From Halomonas sp. M20 (GTDB lineage Bacteria > Pseudomonadota > Gammaproteobacteria > Pseudomonadales > Halomonadaceae), in contig NZ_JACNMQ010000002.1 in assembly GCF_020622265.1 (NCBI RefSeq), positions 62,001 to 126,000 on the forward strand: a stretch of DNA of 64,000 nucleotides, written 5' to 3'. The first letter of the stretch is position 1. Every line of letters begins with the position of its first letter. The translations under genes and the position numbers were made by a program. The notes beneath the pieces are model-generated. The model saw only the letters and a program-made list of their open reading frames with translations, was not told the origin of the DNA and did not search any database. Below are positions 29,178-39,082 of the stretch, in pieces.

Positions 29178-30317
29178 CTAGCGTGCCAGCAGGCGCCGGT
29201 GGCTTTGAATGGACATGAGAATACCGAAACCAGCCAGCAAGGTCACGCTGGAGGTCCCGCCGTAACTGACCAGCGGTAGCGGCACACCCACTACCGGCAA
29301 GATACCACTGACCATACCGATATTAACGAACACGTAAATAAAAAAGGTGAGTGTAATACTACCTGCCACCAAACGCCCGAAAGTATCCTGGGCGCTGTTG
29401 GCGATCACCAGCCCTCGGATCACGATCAGTAGATAGAGCGCCAGGATCAACACCATGCCGAACAACCCGAACTCCTCCCCCAGCACGGCAATGATGAAGT
29501 CCGTATGACGCTCCGGCAGAAATTCCAGCTGTGACTGGGTGCCCAGGGTCCAGCCTTTACCCTGTACTCCACCACTGCCGATAGCGGTGGTGGATTGAAT
29601 GATATTCCAGCCGGCACCCAACGGGTCGCTTTCCGGATTGAGAAAGGTCAATACACGCTGACGCTGATAGGCATGCATGTTGAGCCACAGCAGCGGCAAG
29701 GCCGCGCCGGCCGCTGCCCCTAGAAAGGCGATGAGACGCCAGGACAACCCCGCCAGCAATAGCACGAAGATCGCCGCGCAGGCGACCAGCAGAGAGGTTC
29801 CCAGATCCGGCTGTCGGGCGATCAGCATGATCGGCGCGCCGATGATCAGGGCGCAAACCAGAATGTCTCGAATACGCGGGGGCAAGGGGCGTCGATGCAG
29901 GTAAGCCGCCACCATCATGGGCATGGCCAGCTTCATCAGCTCCGAGGGCTGAAAACGTACGACCCCCGGGATTACCAGCCAGCGCTGGGCGCCCATACCC
30001 ACATCGCCCATCACCTCGACGGCCACCAGCATCAGAAAGCCCGCTAAATAGAGCGGCAGCGCCCAGCGGTACAGCGCACCGGGACTCAGTTGGGCCAATA
30101 CCAGCATGGTGACTATCGCCACCCCCAATCGAGTGACCTGGGCCGTCACTACCGGCAGGCGCTGCCCGCTGGCACTATAAAGGATCAAAAGCCCTGACAG
30201 CAGCAGCAGGAACAACAATCCCAGTAACCAGGGGTCGAGGTGGATACGGAACCAAAGACTCCGCCTCCGCTTGATGGTGCTGCCTCGATTGGGTAACAAA
30301 GACTCCTGCAAGGCCAT
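29178..30317 (-). CDS. rodA: Rod-shape determining protein RodA (peptidoglycan glycosyltransferase, SEDS family)
   Basis: Inner-membrane SEDS glycosyltransferase that polymerises lipid II for cell elongation, in complex with PBP2. About ten membrane helices; family motifs GMGAQRW, FQPSELMKLA, RQPDLGTSLLV and the C-terminal GVPLPLVSYGGTSSVTLLAGFGI. The start is ATG 30317 (MALQESLL), 4 bp after the mrdA stop; the longer frame to 30449 reads backwards through mrdA and is rejected. 379 residues. Confidence 0.96.
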   Translation of the reverse strand: MALQESLLPNRGSTIKRRRSLWFRIHLDPWLLGLLFLLLLSGLLILYSASGQRLPVVTAQVTRLGVAIVTMLVLAQLSPGALYRWALPLYLAGFLMLVAVEVMGDVGMGAQRWLVIPGVVRFQPSELMKLAMPMMVAAYLHRRPLPPRIRDILVCALIIGAPIMLIARQPDLGTSLLVACAAIFVLLLAGLSWRLIAFLGAAAGAALPLLWLNMHAYQRQRVLTFLNPESDPLGAGWNIIQSTTAIGSGGVQGKGWTLGTQSQLEFLPERHTDFIIAVLGEEFGLFGMVLILALYLLIVIRGLVIANSAQDTFGRLVAGSITLTFFIYVFVNIGMVSGILPVVGVPLPLVSYGGTSSVTLLAGFGILMSIQSHRRLLAR

Positions 30318-30321
30318 GGCG

Positions 30322-32205
30322 TCAGACTTCCTCGCTGGCGTCGGAAGTGTCGTCGGGTATCTCGGGCTTGTCTTCCCGCAATATCCACGCATCCAGCATC
30401 TTGCGCGCCAAGGGTCCCGCGTGACTGCTCCCGCCACCGGCGTTTTCAATGATCACGGCCACCGCAATTTCCGGCTTCTCGATCGGGGCAAAGGCGACGA
30501 AAAGGGCGTGATCGTGGAGCCGCTCCTCCAACTCCGCCGCGTTGTAGCGCTCATCGTTGGCCAGGGTGAACACCTGGGCCGTGCCGGATTTGCCAGCCAT
30601 GCGATAGGCCAGATCCTGGCCGGATCGACGCCCGGTGCCTTCGCTGCCGGTCATCACGTCCTCCATGGCCTTGTTGACCAGATCCCACCACTCATCGTTG
30701 GCCAACTCGATATTCTGCTTCGTCTCCGGCAACGTCAGCGGCTCATCGCCGACACGCCTGGCCAGGTGCGGTGCGATCCAATTGCCACGGTTGGCAAGCA
30801 CCGCCGTGGCGGTGGCCAGTTGCAGTGGCGTCGACAGCCAATAGCCTTGACCGATACCCACGGATAGCGTCTCCCCGGGAAACCAGACCTGGCCATAACG
30901 CGCCCGCTTCCACTCGCCGGAAGGCATGACGCCGCTGGCGGCACCATAAACATCGTGACTGGTTTCCTCACCGAAACCAAAGCGGTGCATGAACTCCGCC
31001 AAACGCTCGATCCCCAGCTCATGAGACAGGTTGTAGAAGTAGGTATCATTGGAGACCACGATGGCGCGGCGCATATTAACCCTGCCATGTCCCCAGCGTA
31101 GCCAGTTATGGTAGCGCCGCGAATGCTCGGGCAATTTGTAGAAACCCGGGTCGTAAATCGTCGTGTTCGGCGTAATGACGCCATTTTCAAGCCCTGCCAG
31201 GGCCTCGAAAGGTTTGATCGTCGATGCCGGCGGATATTGCCCTCGAATCGCACGATTGTAGAGAGGCAGGTCAGGGTTGTTTCTAAGCCCCCGGTAATCT
31301 TTGTGACTGATACCGGTAACGAACAGATTGGCATCGAACCCCGGAGAGGAGACCATGGCCAACAACTCGCCGCTGGCAGGCTCGATGGCCACGATGGACC
31401 CACGCCGGCCATCGAGCAGCTCATATCCCAGTTGCTGCAGCTCCTTATCGATGGTCAGTTTGATGTTCTGGCCCGGCACCGGATCGGTGCGGCCCAGCTC
31501 CCTCAGGACTCGCCCCCGAGCGTTGGTCTCGACCTTGCGTAGCCCCGCCTGGCCGTGCAGCACATCTTCGTACTCGCGCTCGACGCCGGTCTTGCCGATG
31601 AAGTGGGTGCCCGCATAATTGCCCTTGTCGAGGGTCTTGACCTCTTCGGCATTGATGCGCCCGACGTAGCCCAGCACATGGGACATGATGTCGGCATCGG
31701 GGTAGTACCGTAGTAATTGTGCCTCAACCTCGATGCCTGACAGGCGATAGCGATTGACCGCCAGCTGAGCGATCTGCTCTTCGTTCAATTCACTGAGTAA
31801 AAGCGCGGATTGATAGGGCCGCTGGCGCTGACGAGAGCGCTTCTTGAGGGTGGCGACATCCGTGTCCGGCAGGTCGAGAATATTCACCAGCAAGCTCAAG
31901 GTCGCGTCCAGATCGTCGACCCGCTCCGGCACGATAGTCAAGTTGTAGGTAGGACGGTTCTCCGCCAGCAACTGACCATCCCGATCCATGATCAACCCCC
32001 GATTTGGAGGCAAGGGCTCGACCCGCACACGATTCTGGTCGGAGCGGGTGATGAAAACCTCATGCTGAACCACCTGCAGATAGAACAGGCGTGCCACCAG
32101 CCCCAGGGACATCAGCAGAACCAGCACGACGGCCAGCAGGGAACGATTACGAAAGACGCGAACTTCCTGCTCGGGATCCTTCAGGGTTTCGCGGCGTTTA
32201 GACAT
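30322..32205 (-). CDS. mrdA: Penicillin-binding protein 2
   Basis: Elongation-specific transpeptidase, partner of RodA. An N-terminal membrane anchor is followed by the pedestal/dimerisation domain and the transpeptidase domain. Motifs: PPASTIKPFEAL (active-site Ser and Lys), VVSNDTYFYNL (SxN), and AGKSGTAQVF (KTG-type). The family's GKTGVEREYEDVLHG stretch is in the pedestal. 627 residues, typical. A 46-bp gap separates it from rlmH upstream. Confidence 0.96.
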   Translation of the reverse strand: MSKRRETLKDPEQEVRVFRNRSLLAVVLVLLMSLGLVARLFYLQVVQHEVFITRSDQNRVRVEPLPPNRGLIMDRDGQLLAENRPTYNLTIVPERVDDLDATLSLLVNILDLPDTDVATLKKRSRQRQRPYQSALLLSELNEEQIAQLAVNRYRLSGIEVEAQLLRYYPDADIMSHVLGYVGRINAEEVKTLDKGNYAGTHFIGKTGVEREYEDVLHGQAGLRKVETNARGRVLRELGRTDPVPGQNIKLTIDKELQQLGYELLDGRRGSIVAIEPASGELLAMVSSPGFDANLFVTGISHKDYRGLRNNPDLPLYNRAIRGQYPPASTIKPFEALAGLENGVITPNTTIYDPGFYKLPEHSRRYHNWLRWGHGRVNMRRAIVVSNDTYFYNLSHELGIERLAEFMHRFGFGEETSHDVYGAASGVMPSGEWKRARYGQVWFPGETLSVGIGQGYWLSTPLQLATATAVLANRGNWIAPHLARRVGDEPLTLPETKQNIELANDEWWDLVNKAMEDVMTGSEGTGRRSGQDLAYRMAGKSGTAQVFTLANDERYNAAELEERLHDHALFVAFAPIEKPEIAVAVIIENAGGGSSHAGPLARKMLDAWILREDKPEIPDDTSDASEEV

Positions 32206-32251
32206 GTAGAGGCTTCGTCTCGAAGTAGCTGAGGTCGATCATTATTTTGAA

Positions 32252-32719
32252 CTAGCGATGATAAGGATGACCGACTAGCAGTGTCCAGGCCCGATAGAGT
32301 TGTTCGCATAACAAAAGACGTACCAAGGGATGAGGAAGCGTAAGAGGAGACAAGGACCAACGCTGCTCCGCCTGGGCTGATAACTGGGGCTCGAGCCCAT
32401 CCGGTCCGCCTATCAGAAGCGCCACATCGCCCCCGCGATTGCGCCAGGCATCTGCCTGTTGCGCTAGCTGCTTGGTAGACCAAGGCTGCCCTGTCACCTC
32501 AAGGGCAACTCGATGATCGCTCTGTCGCAGGCGCTCTCGCATGCGCTGCCCTTCCTGCGCCACGGCGCGGGCCACATCCGCATTCTTGCCTCGGGTTCCC
32601 GGGGGGATTTCGACTATTTCCAAGGCAAAGTCCCGAGGCAGGCGTTTGCGATACTCGCCCACCCCCTGTTCTACCCAGCTCGGCATACGCTGGCCTACGG
32701 CAAGCAGGCGTACCTTCAT
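32252..32719 (-). CDS. rlmH: 23S rRNA (pseudouridine1915-N3)-methyltransferase
   Basis: SPOUT-class methyltransferase that modifies pseudouridine 1915 in helix 69 of 23S rRNA using SAM. The trefoil-knot region shows the GGPDGL loop and [17 protein letters not shown], and the C-terminus ends in the conserved HPYHR, whose last residues are needed for activity. 155 residues, the exact family size. The ATG overlaps the rsfS stop by 4 bp. Confidence 0.96.
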   Translation of the reverse strand: MKVRLLAVGQRMPSWVEQGVGEYRKRLPRDFALEIVEIPPGTRGKNADVARAVAQEGQRMRERLRQSDHRVALEVTGQPWSTKQLAQQADAWRNRGGDVALLIGGPDGLEPQLSAQAEQRWSLSPLTLPHPLVRLLLCEQLYRAWTLLVGHPYHR

Positions 32720-33078
32720 GCCTGACCCCCGCGCACCTCCTCTTCACCGTTGCCGGGCAAGTCGGACCACAGCCGCTCGAGATCGTATAAACGCCGAGCA
32801 TCGGGCAGCATGACATGCACGACCACATCGCCTAGATCCACCAGAACCCAATCAGCGCCTGTCCCGCCTTCGACGCCCAGAGGCCTGACCCCCGCCTCCT
32901 TGGCCTTTTCGACGACGTTCTCCGCCAAAGCGCTCACATGGCGTGTCGATGTGCCATTGGCGATCACCATGGTGTCGGTGACGCTGGTTAACGCTGCAAC
33001 GTCGAGTTCAGCAATCTCTTGCCCCTTGAGTTCTTCCAGGGCCCCCACCGCCAATATCTTCAATGCGTCGTTTTGCAT
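32716..33078 (-). CDS. rsfS: Ribosomal silencing factor RsfS
   Basis: Binds ribosomal protein uL14 and blocks subunit joining in starvation; also aids 50S assembly. Signature stretches: [40 protein letters not shown] and [11 protein letters not shown] take the ATG at 33078, with GAGGAG closely upstream (CT spacing), rather than 33114. The product is then 120 residues. Coupled to rlmH downstream. Confidence 0.95.
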   Translation of the reverse strand: MQNDALKILAVGALEELKGQEIAELDVAALTSVTDTMVIANGTSTRHVSALAENVVEKAKEAGVRPLGVEGGTGADWVLVDLGDVVVHVMLPDARRLYDLERLWSDLPGNGEEEVRGGQA

Positions 33079-33135
33079 AGCTCCTCGAGTAGTAAGACCA
33101 CCGTACAAGGTCACATTCTACCTTCATGACATCGC

Positions 33136-33774
33136 TTAGCGGTAAAGACCGCTGGATTGAATATAGGTTTCCACGGCACTTGGCAAGAGATACCGCACAC
33201 TCAGACCCGCCTGCAGCCGACGACGCAGTTCGGTAGCGGAAATATCCATGCTGCTGGGCAGGCGCAAATGCAAAAGCCGCCCCGCCGGTGTCGCAAACAA
33301 ACTCTCGCTACTTTCCACCTCGCGCCCCTTGATCAATGCCTTCAATGCATCCCCCGGCAAGGCTGCATGCCCCGGGCGGGCAATGACTACCAGATGAGAC
33401 AATTCGAAGAGCCGCTCGGGCTCATGCCATTCGGCAAGCTTGAGAAAGGCGTCGACCCCAAGCGCCATCACCAGCCGTGTCCGTTCGCCGAACTCCTCCC
33501 GCAATGAAGCCAATGTATCGACGGAATAAGAGGGCCCGGAGCGATGCAGCTCCCGGTCGTCTGCCCTCAGCCCTGGGGTATCGTCTATGCCTGCCGCGAG
33601 CATTGCAAGACGGTCGGTTGCAGCGACGCCCGGCGCCTCCCGATGGGGAGGCAGTTGGGACGGAATCATGTGCACTTGATCGAGAGATAGCATTTCGCAC
33701 AGTTCGACGGCGCTGCGCAGATGGCCGTGATGCACGGGATCGAAGGTTCCTCCGAGCATCGCGATTCTTCTCAT
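33136..33774 (-). CDS. nadD: Nicotinate-nucleotide adenylyltransferase
   Basis: Adenylates nicotinate mononucleotide to deamido-NAD, the penultimate step of NAD synthesis. The nucleotidyltransferase motif GGTFDPVHHGHLR is near the start, and the ISATELRRRLQAG motif (SxTxxR type) is near the end. ATG 33774 gives 212 residues, equal to E. coli NadD. In-frame starts at 33807, 33813 and 33819 would overlap proA. The ribosome-binding site is poor at all of them, so the choice rests on family length. Confidence 0.93.
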   Translation of the reverse strand: MRRIAMLGGTFDPVHHGHLRSAVELCEMLSLDQVHMIPSQLPPHREAPGVAATDRLAMLAAGIDDTPGLRADDRELHRSGPSYSVDTLASLREEFGERTRLVMALGVDAFLKLAEWHEPERLFELSHLVVIARPGHAALPGDALKALIKGREVESSESLFATPAGRLLHLRLPSSMDISATELRRRLQAGLSVRYLLPSAVETYIQSSGLYR

Positions 33775-33793
33775 GGGGGCAGCCGGGCCAGAC

Positions 33794-35089
33794 TCAGCTG
33801 CGCACATGGCCATCCCCAAGCACGACGTACTTGCGGGTGGTCAGGCCTTCAAGTCCTACCGGCCCCCGGGCATGAAGCTTGTTGGTGGATATGCCGATCT
33901 CGGCCCCGAGACCATACTCGAAGCCGTCGGCAAAACGCGTCGAGGCGTTGACCATCACCGAACTGGAATCCACCTCCGCCAGGAAGCGTCGCGCCAGGGT
34001 GTAGGATTCGGTGACGATGGCATCGGTATGCTGGGAACCGTAGCGCTCGATATGCGCCATGGCGGCATCGATACCCTCCACCACGCGAATGGCAAGAATT
34101 GGCGCCAGATATTCCGCCTGCCAGTCTTTGTCGCTGGCCAGCGCAATGTCCGGTAATACCTCCCGGGTTCGTTCGCAGCCGCGCAATTCGACGCCATGAG
34201 GCGCATAGGCTTCGGCTAGACGCGGCAGCAGCTCGGCAGCGATGGGCGCATCCAGCAGTAGCGTCTCGAGGGTATTGCAGGTGCCGTAGCGCTGGGTCTT
34301 GGCATTGAGCGCAATGGCCAACGCCTTGTCGAGATCGGCGCTGGCATCGACATAGACATGACAAACGCCGTCCAGATGCTTTATGACCGGCACTCGCGCT
34401 TCTCGAGACACCCGCTCGATCAGGGATTTTCCGCCACGGGGAATGATGACATCGACATATTCAGGCATGGTGATAAGATGCCCGACCGCTGCACGATCCG
34501 TCGTCGCCACCACCTGCACCGCAGCCTCAGGGATGTCGGCCTGCGCCAACCCTTTCGCGATGCAGGTGGCAATGGCCGCGTTGCTGTCCTGGGCCTCGGA
34601 GCCACCGCGCAGGATACAGGCATTGCCGGCTTTCAGACACAGGCTGGCTGCCTCAACCGTTACATTGGGGCGCGATTCGTAGATGATACCGATCACACCG
34701 ATGGGTACGCGCATCTGCCCGAGCTGAATACCGCTGGGCAGTGTACGCAAGCCATCGATTTCGCCTACAGGATCCGGCAGGGCGGCAACCTGGTTCACAC
34801 CTTCGATCATGGCCTCGATACGCGCTTCGTTCAACGCGAGTCGATCGAGCATAGCGTCATCAAGGCCGTTAGCGCGGGCGCGTTCCAGATCTCGAACATT
34901 GGCCTCGATCAAATCGATCCGCGCTGCATCGAGTTGTGCAGCAATGGCCACCAACGCGGCATTCTTGGCCCCCGACCCTATACGACGCAGCAGCGTGCTA
35001 CCCTGGCGGGCCTGAACCCCCACGGTGTTCATATAGGTGTCGATATCGGCACTGTCAGTCGTATTGTCCATCAGGTTGTGTCGTGACAT
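33794..35089 (-). CDS. proA: Gamma-glutamyl phosphate reductase
   Basis: NADPH-dependent reductase producing glutamate semialdehyde for proline, a compatible solute in halophiles. Aldehyde-dehydrogenase-like fold; the catalytic Cys lies in [14 protein letters not shown]. Other motifs: [30 protein letters not shown] and [13 protein letters not shown]. 431 residues, slightly longer than E. coli ProA through the N-terminus. Start ATG 35089 with GGAG about 10 nt upstream; ATG 35071 is possible. First gene of the long cluster down to lipA. The 144-bp gap to the divergent membrane gene should hold both promoters. Confidence 0.95.
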   Translation of the reverse strand: MSRHNLMDNTTDSADIDTYMNTVGVQARQGSTLLRRIGSGAKNAALVAIAAQLDAARIDLIEANVRDLERARANGLDDAMLDRLALNEARIEAMIEGVNQVAALPDPVGEIDGLRTLPSGIQLGQMRVPIGVIGIIYESRPNVTVEAASLCLKAGNACILRGGSEAQDSNAAIATCIAKGLAQADIPEAAVQVVATTDRAAVGHLITMPEYVDVIIPRGGKSLIERVSREARVPVIKHLDGVCHVYVDASADLDKALAIALNAKTQRYGTCNTLETLLLDAPIAAELLPRLAEAYAPHGVELRGCERTREVLPDIALASDKDWQAEYLAPILAIRVVEGIDAAMAHIERYGSQHTDAIVTESYTLARRFLAEVDSSSVMVNASTRFADGFEYGLGAEIGISTNKLHARGPVGLEGLTTRKYVVLGDGHVRS

Positions 35090-35233
35090 GCCGATAAATT
35101 CTCCAGAGTGCTTGGCATGACAAAAGCCACTACAACGCTATTGTTAAAATGAAAAGCAAGAGACGTATCGTTCTAGTGGCGCATGTATCGTACAGTATTC
35201 AACATCACGAAATGAGATGCATGATAAGGCACC

Positions 35234-36091
35234 ATGAAGAGCAATTTCAAAGACGGGCTTTATCGCCTTACCCTACTGTTTGCTGCCGCCGCGTTACTAC
35301 TGCTGGCTACCACACCTCAGGATAGCGTATCTCAGGTATTATTGAGCGTCATCGGGCTTGGACTCTGTATCGTTGCGCTGGCGCGCCGCCTGGTCGTGTT
35401 TCCCGGCACATTTGCGCCTGTGCTGCTTGGTATCGCCTTGACACTGCTTTTATGGGCGGCGCCGGAGCGACATTTGCCATGGCTCTGGCTCTGGGCAGTG
35501 GTACTCATCCTGCCTCAACCCCCCTGGCTATGGTTGTTGCAGGGAGCGCTAGCGGTCTCCTGCTGGTGGCAGGTGGCGCCGGGAATCGATACCGAACAAG
35601 GTCTGCTAGCACTCATCCTATTGATGATATTGATGATGATGGGGTTTACACACAGCCTGACCGAGCTACCGCTACAGCGGGGCTTAATGAGACGCGCGCG
35701 TCTATCTTCCAAACGCCCATTGCATTCAGGACGACAATTGGCCAAGGAAGTACCGCTTGAAACGACCCGGTGCAGCCGCGAAGGCAGCTATGGCGAGTTA
35801 CTCCTCTTGCGCTGCTCGGGCCGCGATCTTCAGGTCATGCTGAACATACTCAACGCCGCCACTCGCAGTTACGAAACCTGTTTTCAGCTCAACAACCGAA
35901 CCCTGGCGACATTAATGGTCAGCCATGACATAGAGACGGGTCGCAAGCGACGTAGCGCGCTGCTCAACTCGCTATCGACTTCTTTCAAGGTGCGCTGTGC
36001 CACTCTGGTGCCTTCACTACTGCTCGAACCTCAACTCAAGGCATTCGATCAGCAGCAGCGCTCGATAGTGATTTTAGAAGAGAACGCCTAA
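35234..36091 (+). CDS. Membrane protein with a highly degenerate GGDEF-like domain (first of a pair)
   Basis: 285 residues. The N-terminal 145 form about five hydrophobic segments (for example residues 10-26, 36-52, 58-75, 82-98, 122-138). The C-terminal 140 are soluble. Their spacing of strands and helices can be laid over a diguanylate cyclase: QLNNRTLATLMV (218-229) falls where RxGGDEFxxLL would be, so GGDEF reads NNRTL, and the following helix SALLNSL fits. Signalling residues are thus absent, and c-di-GMP synthesis is not possible. I recognise no named family. Its stop codon shares one base with the next gene's start, and three genes in a row overlap, so they should act together. The function is unknown; a sensor or scaffold role is my inference. 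Confidence 0.6.
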   Translation: MKSNFKDGLYRLTLLFAAAALLLLATTPQDSVSQVLLSVIGLGLCIVALARRLVVFPGTFAPVLLGIALTLLLWAAPERHLPWLWLWAVVLILPQPPWLWLLQGALAVSCWWQVAPGIDTEQGLLALILLMILMMMGFTHSLTELPLQRGLMRRARLSSKRPLHSGRQLAKEVPLETTRCSREGSYGELLLLRCSGRDLQVMLNILNAATRSYETCFQLNNRTLATLMVSHDIETGRKRRSALLNSLSTSFKVRCATLVPSLLLEPQLKAFDQQQRSIVILEENA

Positions 36092-37041
36092 TGCCTGCCC
36101 GAAGTAACATGAATTCCTGGTCATCGCGCCTTACCCTACTTGTCTATGCCAGTGGTACGCTGCTTGTCACGAGCTATGCCATATGGAATTACTTGATGGG
36201 CGCCTATGGGCGTATCCTGCTGCCGGCACTGCTTACGCTACTATTGGGAGGGGCACTCTTTCTTCGCTCTATCAACAGGAACGATTACCGACTCTGCGCC
36301 TATCTAACCTTGATCAGCTGCTATCTGCTGGTTGCCATCGAGCTACCCGGCCTAGGGGACTCTTCGAGACTATGGCTTGGGCTGCCGCCAGTCCTGACGC
36401 TTCTGCTGCTATCCCTCGGATCGGCGCTACTGCTCAATCTGATGATGGCACCGATTTGGCTGATATTGATCAATCAGGAATCACTGCTTCTCGACAACGC
36501 ATTGCATTATCTGGCACTGGTGAGCGTAGCGGCACTTCCTTATTGGCTACGCCGGCAGCGCGAAATGCTACTGAGCGCTGCAGATACGCTGGACAAGCAA
36601 TGCGACGCACTGTCACAAACCGCACTGACCGAACACCTCCATGCGGAAGTCGAGCGCGCCAGAACGATGCAGCGTCCGCTGACTGTTCTGATCATACATT
36701 TGCCGCAACTGGAAATGGCCGACGAGCAGTTCGGGAGCACGCTACTGCACAGTCTGCTGGAGCGGATATGTCATACGGTACACAGCGGCAGCCGCTATCA
36801 CGATCGGCTCGGTCGTCATCAGACCCAGCTATTCTGGCTACTGCTTCCTGATACAGGAGAAGCCGGCGCCTTGATCGTACGTGAACGCCTTTTACATGCT
36901 CTGGGCCGTGAAGTGTTCGCCGAAACCGGTGCCATCCAGTCACGTATTCGGGCGTGTCACTTGCAGCCTGGCGAAGACGGTACGCACTTTGAGCAACGCC
37001 TGCTGGCCAGTGGCCTCAAGTTGATGGAGCCAAGGCCTTGA
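36091..37041 (+). CDS. Membrane protein with a degenerate GGDEF domain (second of a pair)
   Basis: 316 residues. About six membrane helices in the first 155 residues (MASE-like), then a GGDEF-like domain. RPLTVLIIHLPQLEMADEQF (195-214) corresponds to the first strand and the substrate helix, and RHQTQLFWLLLP (242-253) to RxGGDEFxxLLP, so GGDEF is replaced by QTQLF. The later PGEDGTHFEQRLLASGLKLM fits the last helix. All catalytic and inhibitory-site residues I would look for are missing. Overlap with the genes on both sides (1 bp and 4 bp) makes co-translation likely. Degenerate GGDEF domains in other bacteria can act as GTP or c-di-GMP sensors; here only protein-protein signalling seems plausible, and that is inference. 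Confidence 0.68.
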   Translation: MPARSNMNSWSSRLTLLVYASGTLLVTSYAIWNYLMGAYGRILLPALLTLLLGGALFLRSINRNDYRLCAYLTLISCYLLVAIELPGLGDSSRLWLGLPPVLTLLLLSLGSALLLNLMMAPIWLILINQESLLLDNALHYLALVSVAALPYWLRRQREMLLSAADTLDKQCDALSQTALTEHLHAEVERARTMQRPLTVLIIHLPQLEMADEQFGSTLLHSLLERICHTVHSGSRYHDRLGRHQTQLFWLLLPDTGEAGALIVRERLLHALGREVFAETGAIQSRIRACHLQPGEDGTHFEQRLLASGLKLMEPRP

Positions 37042-38444
37042 GTACGACCGAGTGGCTTCAGAGTCTGGCACCGTCTCCCGAGTGGTTATTGCTGTTCATC
37101 GCGCTCATTTCGCTGTTCGAATCCCTGGCGTTAGTCGGCCTGGTGGTTCCCGGCGTGATATTGATCACCGCCGCCGCCTCGTTGGCCGGGCACCACGACC
37201 TTTCGATCGCCCTGGTCTTGCTGTGTGCTTTTCTAGGAGCGGTGATTGGCGACGGCCTGAGCTTTTGGCTCGGCCAGGCCCAGCGTCAACGCATTCCCTC
37301 ACTGTGGCCCTTTCGTCAACACCCGGAATGGTTGACGCGAGGGACACTGTTCTTTCAGCGCTATGGCGTGCTTTCGGTTCTTATCGGGCGTTTCGTCGGT
37401 CCGGTGCGCCCCATCGTCCCGATGATTGCCGGTATGATGCATATGCGCACAAGCCTCTTCTTGTGGTCCAACTTCGGCTCGGCACTACTCTGGGCGCCCG
37501 CTTACTTACTGCCGGGCTACCTGCTTGGAAAGACCTGGCAGCAACTGCTGGACATGCCACCGGGCAGTAAAGGCTGGTTGATCTTGCTGGCCTCTTCGGT
37601 GCTTGCCCTGGCGCTGATATTCTCGTTGTTGCGCCATCAATTGGCGCGCGAGGGCTGGGTCTATCGCCAACTGGCCTACTCTGCTCGCGCTAGTCGCTGG
37701 CAACGCTGGCTTTGGAACACCTTGCGTTCACCGCGCCCCAGCGGGGAATTTCCCCTGGCATCGTTGGTGTTGCTGTTCATCAGCCTACCGGTCTTGAGTG
37801 GCTGGACACTCTGGGTACTCGAACAGCAAGGTCCATTACCCATGGATCTGAGTCTGCAAAATCTCATTAACGGGCTGGTCGGCCCGGTAATGATCCAAGT
37901 CGCCGTCTGGATGGCCGAAGCTGGCGACACCCTGGGTGTCATTGTCCTGATAATGCCTTGGGTGGCCTGGCTACTTTTCCGGCACCAGTACGCAGCCTTG
38001 CTTCATTTGATAGGCGGGCTCGGCGGCATCGCTCTGGCCAACACGCTATTCAAGCACCTGGCCGGGCGCGTGCGTCCGGATATCCCCGACTATCTCGCCG
38101 GCTCCTTTTCCTATCCCAGTGCCCATACCTCCACCGCGGTGGTGCTCTATGGACTGGCGGCAGCCTTCGTGGCCGAAACCTTGCCCTCACGGCATCGTGC
38201 ACTGGCCTATTGGGGCGCCATCATCATCTGCGTACCCATGGCGCTGTCACGCCTGATCATCGGGGTGCATTGGTTCAGCGACCTGATAGGCGGCGCCCTG
38301 CTCGGATTGGTAACCTGCGCCCTGGTGCGCATCAGCTATCATGGCTTCGCCACACGTCCATTAAGCAAACCACCCTGGATAACGCTCAGCCTCATCACAG
38401 TGGCACTGCTGGTAGCGCGTATTTTCTGGCTGCCCCCGGTTTAG
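37038..38444 (+). CDS. DedA (VTT) - PAP2 phosphatase fusion membrane protein
   Basis: 468 residues, TTG start overlapping the upstream stop. The N-terminal half is a DedA/SNARE-associated (VTT) domain: FESLALVGLVVPG, GDGLSFWLG, FQRYGVLSVLIGRFVGPVRP; such proteins move undecaprenyl phosphate or phospholipids across the membrane. The C-terminal half is a PAP2 lipid phosphatase with the complete three-part active site: KHLAGRVRP, YPSAHTS and SRLIIGVHWFSD. A protein with both could flip and dephosphorylate lipid pyrophosphates such as undecaprenyl diphosphate, freeing carrier for wall synthesis, consistent with the wall genes on the other side of proA. The substrate is inferred, not shown. Confidence 0.88.
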   Translation: MSTTEWLQSLAPSPEWLLLFIALISLFESLALVGLVVPGVILITAAASLAGHHDLSIALVLLCAFLGAVIGDGLSFWLGQAQRQRIPSLWPFRQHPEWLTRGTLFFQRYGVLSVLIGRFVGPVRPIVPMIAGMMHMRTSLFLWSNFGSALLWAPAYLLPGYLLGKTWQQLLDMPPGSKGWLILLASSVLALALIFSLLRHQLAREGWVYRQLAYSARASRWQRWLWNTLRSPRPSGEFPLASLVLLFISLPVLSGWTLWVLEQQGPLPMDLSLQNLINGLVGPVMIQVAVWMAEAGDTLGVIVLIMPWVAWLLFRHQYAALLHLIGGLGGIALANTLFKHLAGRVRPDIPDYLAGSFSYPSAHTSTAVVLYGLAAAFVAETLPSRHRALAYWGAIIICVPMALSRLIIGVHWFSDLIGGALLGLVTCALVRISYHGFATRPLSKPPWITLSLITVALLVARIFWLPPV

Positions 38445-39064
38445 CCAACGGCGAGCCAGATACCCACCCCAATCATCAGCGTGCCGGCGATACGGTTGAG
38501 CAAACGCACGTTGCCACCCTTCGCCAGCAGCCGACTCGCGCTGCGCCCGCCCCCGGCATAGAGCAGCAAGCAGAGCAGTTCAATGGACAGAATCATTGCA
38601 ATCAGTGCTGCCAACTGAGGTGCCAGCGCCATGGAGGGGTCAAGAAACGGGGGCAGTAGCGCGATGAAGAACGCCCAGCCCTTCGGGTTGGCAATGGCGG
38701 TGACAAACCCCTGTATCAGCAAATGCAGACGCGACACATCGGTTTGCTGCCCGGGTTCCAGCGGAATCGCCATGCGCCCGCGAGAACGCCACATCATGAC
38801 ACCGAGATAGACCAGGTACGCTCCGCCTAGCCCTTTGAAGAGCGCAAACAGGGCCGGCTGACGAAGCATCAAGGTAGCCACGCCGGCACCGGCGGCAAGC
38901 GCTACCAACCCGACCCCGGCCAGCTCGCCGAGCATCATCCACAGCGTGCGCTTCACTCCTACCGTCATGCCCAACACCATGGACAGCGTCATGCACATGC
39001 CCGGCGTCAGAGACACCATGAAGAACGTAGGAATGAAGACCGACAACAGCGATAGGTTGATCAT
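38441..39064 (-). CDS. LysE/RhtB family amino-acid exporter
   Basis: 207-residue inner-membrane efflux protein. The N-terminal family motif FIPTFFMVSLTPGMCMTL is present, as is the mid-protein ANPKGWAFFIALLPPFL. Six membrane segments are predicted. Members export amino acids such as homoserine, threonine or lysine; the substrate here cannot be named. It converges on the DedA-PAP2 gene with a 4-bp overlap of stops and has no visible terminator. ubiX lies 18 bp upstream, so the gene may be the tail of the mpl-ubiX transcript. Confidence 0.9.
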   Translation of the reverse strand: MINLSLLSVFIPTFFMVSLTPGMCMTLSMVLGMTVGVKRTLWMMLGELAGVGLVALAAGAGVATLMLRQPALFALFKGLGGAYLVYLGVMMWRSRGRMAIPLEPGQQTDVSRLHLLIQGFVTAIANPKGWAFFIALLPPFLDPSMALAPQLAALIAMILSIELLCLLLYAGGGRSASRLLAKGGNVRLLNRIAGTLMIGVGIWLAVG

Positions 39065-39082
39065 CCGAGGACTTTCATCCAG

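Noticed and set aside
35234-37041. Active diguanylate cyclases
   Set aside because: The GGDEF positions read NNRTL and QTQLF, so GTP condensation is not possible.
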